Below, one piece after another: positions 5,311-6,888 of a stretch of 6,888 bases of DNA. The notes below the pieces were generated by a model. That model searched no databases. It was not told where the DNA came from and saw only the letters and a list, made by a program, of their open reading frames with translations. The DNA is from Pseudomonadota bacterium (GTDB lineage Bacteria; Myxococcota_A; Polyangia; Fen-1088): positions 1 through 6,888 of the forward strand of contig JADGRD010000192.1 of the NCBI GenBank assembly GCA_017881285.1, read 5' to 3'. The stretch's first letter is position 1, and each line of letters opens with the position of its first letter. A program made the position numbers and the translations under genes.

Positions 5311-6049
5311 TCTCGAACGCCGGAGGTCGACCCGTTGCTGCGTCCGATTGCGCTGGCGGTTGCTCTACCCTCGGCATCGACGAGGTGGGAACCAACGCAT
5401 TTAACTCCGTAGACCAGACGTAATTGTCTCGCGGCTGGCTGTGATGGCGGCGTCTGCGCGTGGCGAGTGCATCCTTTCTCAATCTCTCCTGGCCCTCGAC
5501 ATCCGGCAAAGGCGTCGCCCGTTCAGTCTTGTCCTCGGGGTGCGGGACTTTTGCGGGAATCGCAAACGCCTCGGAGGCCGGAGCCACGGCGGCGGGGGCC
5601 TGTGGCGTCTGGCCTGGCGTGGGCGCCGGCCCGAGCGGCGCTGTGTGGGTCTCCGGTGGCGTCTCTGGCGGTATTCGATTCGGCGTCGGCCCCGCGGCCG
5701 ATTCGCGGGACGTCACCGACAACCAGGAGCGGATGGTCGCCATGGGGCCTACAACAGTGCCCTTCGCGAAAAGCGCAAAGCCGCCGGCCGCGGCTCCCGC
5801 GACCAGACAAACGCAAAGCGCGACAAGAGCGAAGACGGTGCTCCGTTGGCGCGGAAGCTTGTCGATGGATCCACGTCGGCGCCTCGGCTCGGGCTCGTCA
5901 TCGAGCGGCAGGACATCATCCCACCCTCGCGCTTCATGCTCTTCGCCCTCAGTAGAGAAGTGCTCCTCCGTGCGGCCGAAGGAGTCTTGCTCGCCCAGAG
6001 GATGCCCAGCCATCAGGGGCGTGATGCTTCGCTTCCTTTTACTTGGCAT
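5300..6049 (-). CDS. Single-pass, proline-rich membrane protein, function unknown
   Basis: This 249-residue protein is not recognised as a family member. It begins with a basic MPSKRKR, followed by an acidic, presumably cytoplasmic region (about 18-55) and an Arg cluster (56-59). One transmembrane helix follows at about 72-96 (FALVALCVCLVAGAAAGGFALF). Beyond it is a Pro/Ala/Thr-rich linker (121-165), a basic patch (RRRRHH, 198-203) and the only motif-like stretch, DNYVWSTELNALVP (208-221). The order acidic cytoplasmic part, one helix and Pro-rich outer part resembles anchor or scaffold proteins, but no catalytic domain is present. ATG 6049 lacks a good Shine-Dalgarno sequence; ATG 6013 is an alternative. 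It stands alone, with 168 bases to the methyltransferase and about 240 to the gene upstream. Confidence 0.65.
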   Translation of the reverse strand: MPSKRKRSITPLMAGHPLGEQDSFGRTEEHFSTEGEEHEARGWDDVLPLDDEPEPRRRRGSIDKLPRQRSTVFALVALCVCLVAGAAAGGFALFAKGTVVGPMATIRSWLSVTSRESAAGPTPNRIPPETPPETHTAPLGPAPTPGQTPQAPAAVAPASEAFAIPAKVPHPEDKTERATPLPDVEGQERLRKDALATRRRRHHSQPRDNYVWSTELNALVPTSSMPRVEQPPAQSDAATGRPPAFESPR

Positions 6050-6247
6050 GTCCAGAAGGATAGCGGAAAGTATCTTCGACGCCGCCCTTCATCGATTCTT
6101 GCCCGCGGAGTTGGCAGCGGCCCGGGAGCAGGCGAGGGCGGCACGTCTTGCGGCGAACCGAGCGATGTCCCGCGACCGCTGCCCTGGTCAGCAAGCCAGC
6201 CTTCCCATCGTGGAGATTCCCCCCGTGATTCCAGCGTTGGCGCTGTT

Positions 6248-6280
6248 GCGTACGGGAAAGTGTGGAAGGTCCTCGTACGC
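6248..6280 (-). terminator. Possible hairpin terminator of the PKD-repeat protein gene
   Basis: GCGTACG (6248-6254) and CGTACGC (6274-6280) form a 7-bp stem, extendable by one G-U and one G-C pair, with about 15-19 loop bases. It lies 10 bases past the TAG at 6291-6293. No T-run follows on the minus strand, so its role is tentative. Confidence 0.3.
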
Positions 6281-6290
6281 CGCTTGGCTG

Positions 6291-6888
6291 CTACCAGAGA
6301 GCGAACGAGGCGTACGACTGGTTGCCGGTCGTGGTCTGGATGCAGTAGCCGCCATTTCTGGCCGCGGGTATCGACGACCAGTTGCCGCTGTTGCAGGTTT
6401 CCGTCGTCCCGTTCACCTTCAGGGTGCGCGGGCTGACGAAGTTCGAGCAATTGCCGCCATGGACGACCGAGGTGGTCTGATAGCAGACCGCACCGGTGCC
6501 GAGGTTCCCCGACTGGTAGCTGCCGTTGATGGTGAAGATGGTCGGAGAGGTGCAAAGGCCGGCGCACGCTCCGGTTCCGGCAGCGTTCACGGTGACCGTG
6601 GTGTTGGCGCTCGCCGTGAGAGCACTGTCGCTCGCAGTGAGTTTGAGGACGTAGCTGCCGGACGCCGAGAACGTCGCCGTGGTCACCTTCGCGGCGGGGT
6701 TGGCAAAGGTCACGGTGCCCGGACCGCTGACCTTTGACCAAGTGACCGTGACCGCTGCCGGCGGGTTGGGCAGGCCATCGTCGGTAACCGTGCCATTCAG
6801 GTTGGCCGCCGCCGGCAGGGTGATGGTCTGATTCGAGCCGGCGTTCACCACCGGCGCGTGGTTCACCGGCGCGGCATTGACCGTGATG
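6291..6888 (-). CDS. Secreted PKD-repeat protein with six-Cys C-terminal domain (partial)
   Basis: The reading frame enters from the right edge and ends at TAG 6291-6293; about 198 C-terminal residues are visible. The first residues, ITVNAAPVNHAP, are the end of one repeat. A complete PKD/Ig-like beta-sandwich repeat follows, with the familiar pattern APVVNAG, NGTVTDDGLPNPP, TWSKVSGPGTVTF, ATFSASGSYVLKLTASD and TVTVNA. A roughly 90-residue terminal domain comes next with six cysteines (GACAGLC, AVCYQ, GNC, ETC, GYC), which could make three disulfides, and it ends in QSYASFALW. Its aromatic and Gly/Asn/Ser-rich strands resemble carbohydrate-binding modules at the ends of secreted hydrolases; this is an impression only. 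PKD repeats act as extracellular spacers. The protein is probably secreted; its N-terminus, and any catalytic domain, lie outside the window. A GTG at 6866 is not the start because the repeat continues upstream. Confidence 0.88.
   Translation of the reverse strand, partial: ITVNAAPVNHAPVVNAGSNQTITLPAAANLNGTVTDDGLPNPPAAVTVTWSKVSGPGTVTFANPAAKVTTATFSASGSYVLKLTASDSALTASANTTVTVNAAGTGACAGLCTSPTIFTINGSYQSGNLGTGAVCYQTTSVVHGGNCSNFVSPRTLKVNGTTETCNSGNWSSIPAARNGGYCIQTTTGNQSYASFALW

Noticed and set aside
6048..6290. A helical, Ala/Arg-rich + strand stretch (MSRRIAESIFDAALHRFL...) in the gap between two minus-strand genes
   Set aside because: It looks slightly coding-like, but it has no Shine-Dalgarno sequence, no stop before running into the antisense of the PKD gene, and its ATG overlaps the opposite start codon. 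It is not supported as a gene.
5460..6737. A long + strand open frame covering the right part of the window
   Set aside because: It lies antisense to two minus-strand genes, one with unmistakable PKD-like repeats, and its translation has no domain. High GC leaves antisense frames open.
1..6888. CRISPR array, toxin-antitoxin pair, retron, phage genes or other defence system
   Set aside because: There are no regularly spaced repeats, no reverse transcriptase, nuclease or capsid motifs, and no small paired genes other than the lipoprotein pair.

Overview
The window is a GC-rich stretch of bacterial chromosome. Its gene style is Ala/Arg/Pro-rich proteins, many short lipoproteins of unknown function, and a secreted protein built of PKD-like repeats. 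This suggests a myxobacterium-like member of the Myxococcota or a related deltaproteobacterial lineage. That is inferred from style, not from a marker gene. The content is mostly ordinary envelope and housekeeping genes plus worn-out mobile-element debris. I see no intact phage, CRISPR array, defence system or biosynthetic cluster.

Left part (1-1400, + strand): the C-terminal tail of an unidentified protein is followed 5 bases later by a probable lipid-anchored amidohydrolase of the Amidohydro_2 type. A clear sigma70-type promoter then drives a complete tRNA-Asn(GTT) with encoded CCA.

Debris zone (1401-1805): on the minus strand, next to the tRNA 3' end, lie two broken fragments. One resembles the N-terminal catalytic part of an IS110-family transposase. 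The other is a helix-turn-helix segment of the type I associate with recombinase neighbourhoods. A second, diverged copy of that HTH segment lies at 4260-4390, and both copies lose recognisable similarity just after the same residues (TRARVTQL).

Middle (1806-4390): a complete aldo/keto reductase on the minus strand diverges from a two-gene + strand operon. The operon encodes a tandemly duplicated Spy/CpxP-like, His-rich lipoprotein and a small Tyr/Trp-rich lipoprotein, joined by a 4-base ATGA overlap. The reductase start codon lies inside a perfect 10-bp inverted repeat and overlaps the stop codon of a short upstream reading frame. It has no visible Shine-Dalgarno sequence.

Right part (4391-6888, minus strand): three genes are separated by gaps of about 170 and 240 bases. 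They encode a protein-L-isoaspartate O-methyltransferase with an export-signal-like N-terminus, a single-pass proline-rich membrane protein of unknown function, and the C-terminal part of a secreted protein with PKD-like repeats and a six-cysteine terminal domain. Envelope protein quality control recurs: a Spy-like chaperone and a possibly exported protein-repair methyltransferase sit side by side, but convergently, so joint regulation is not shown.
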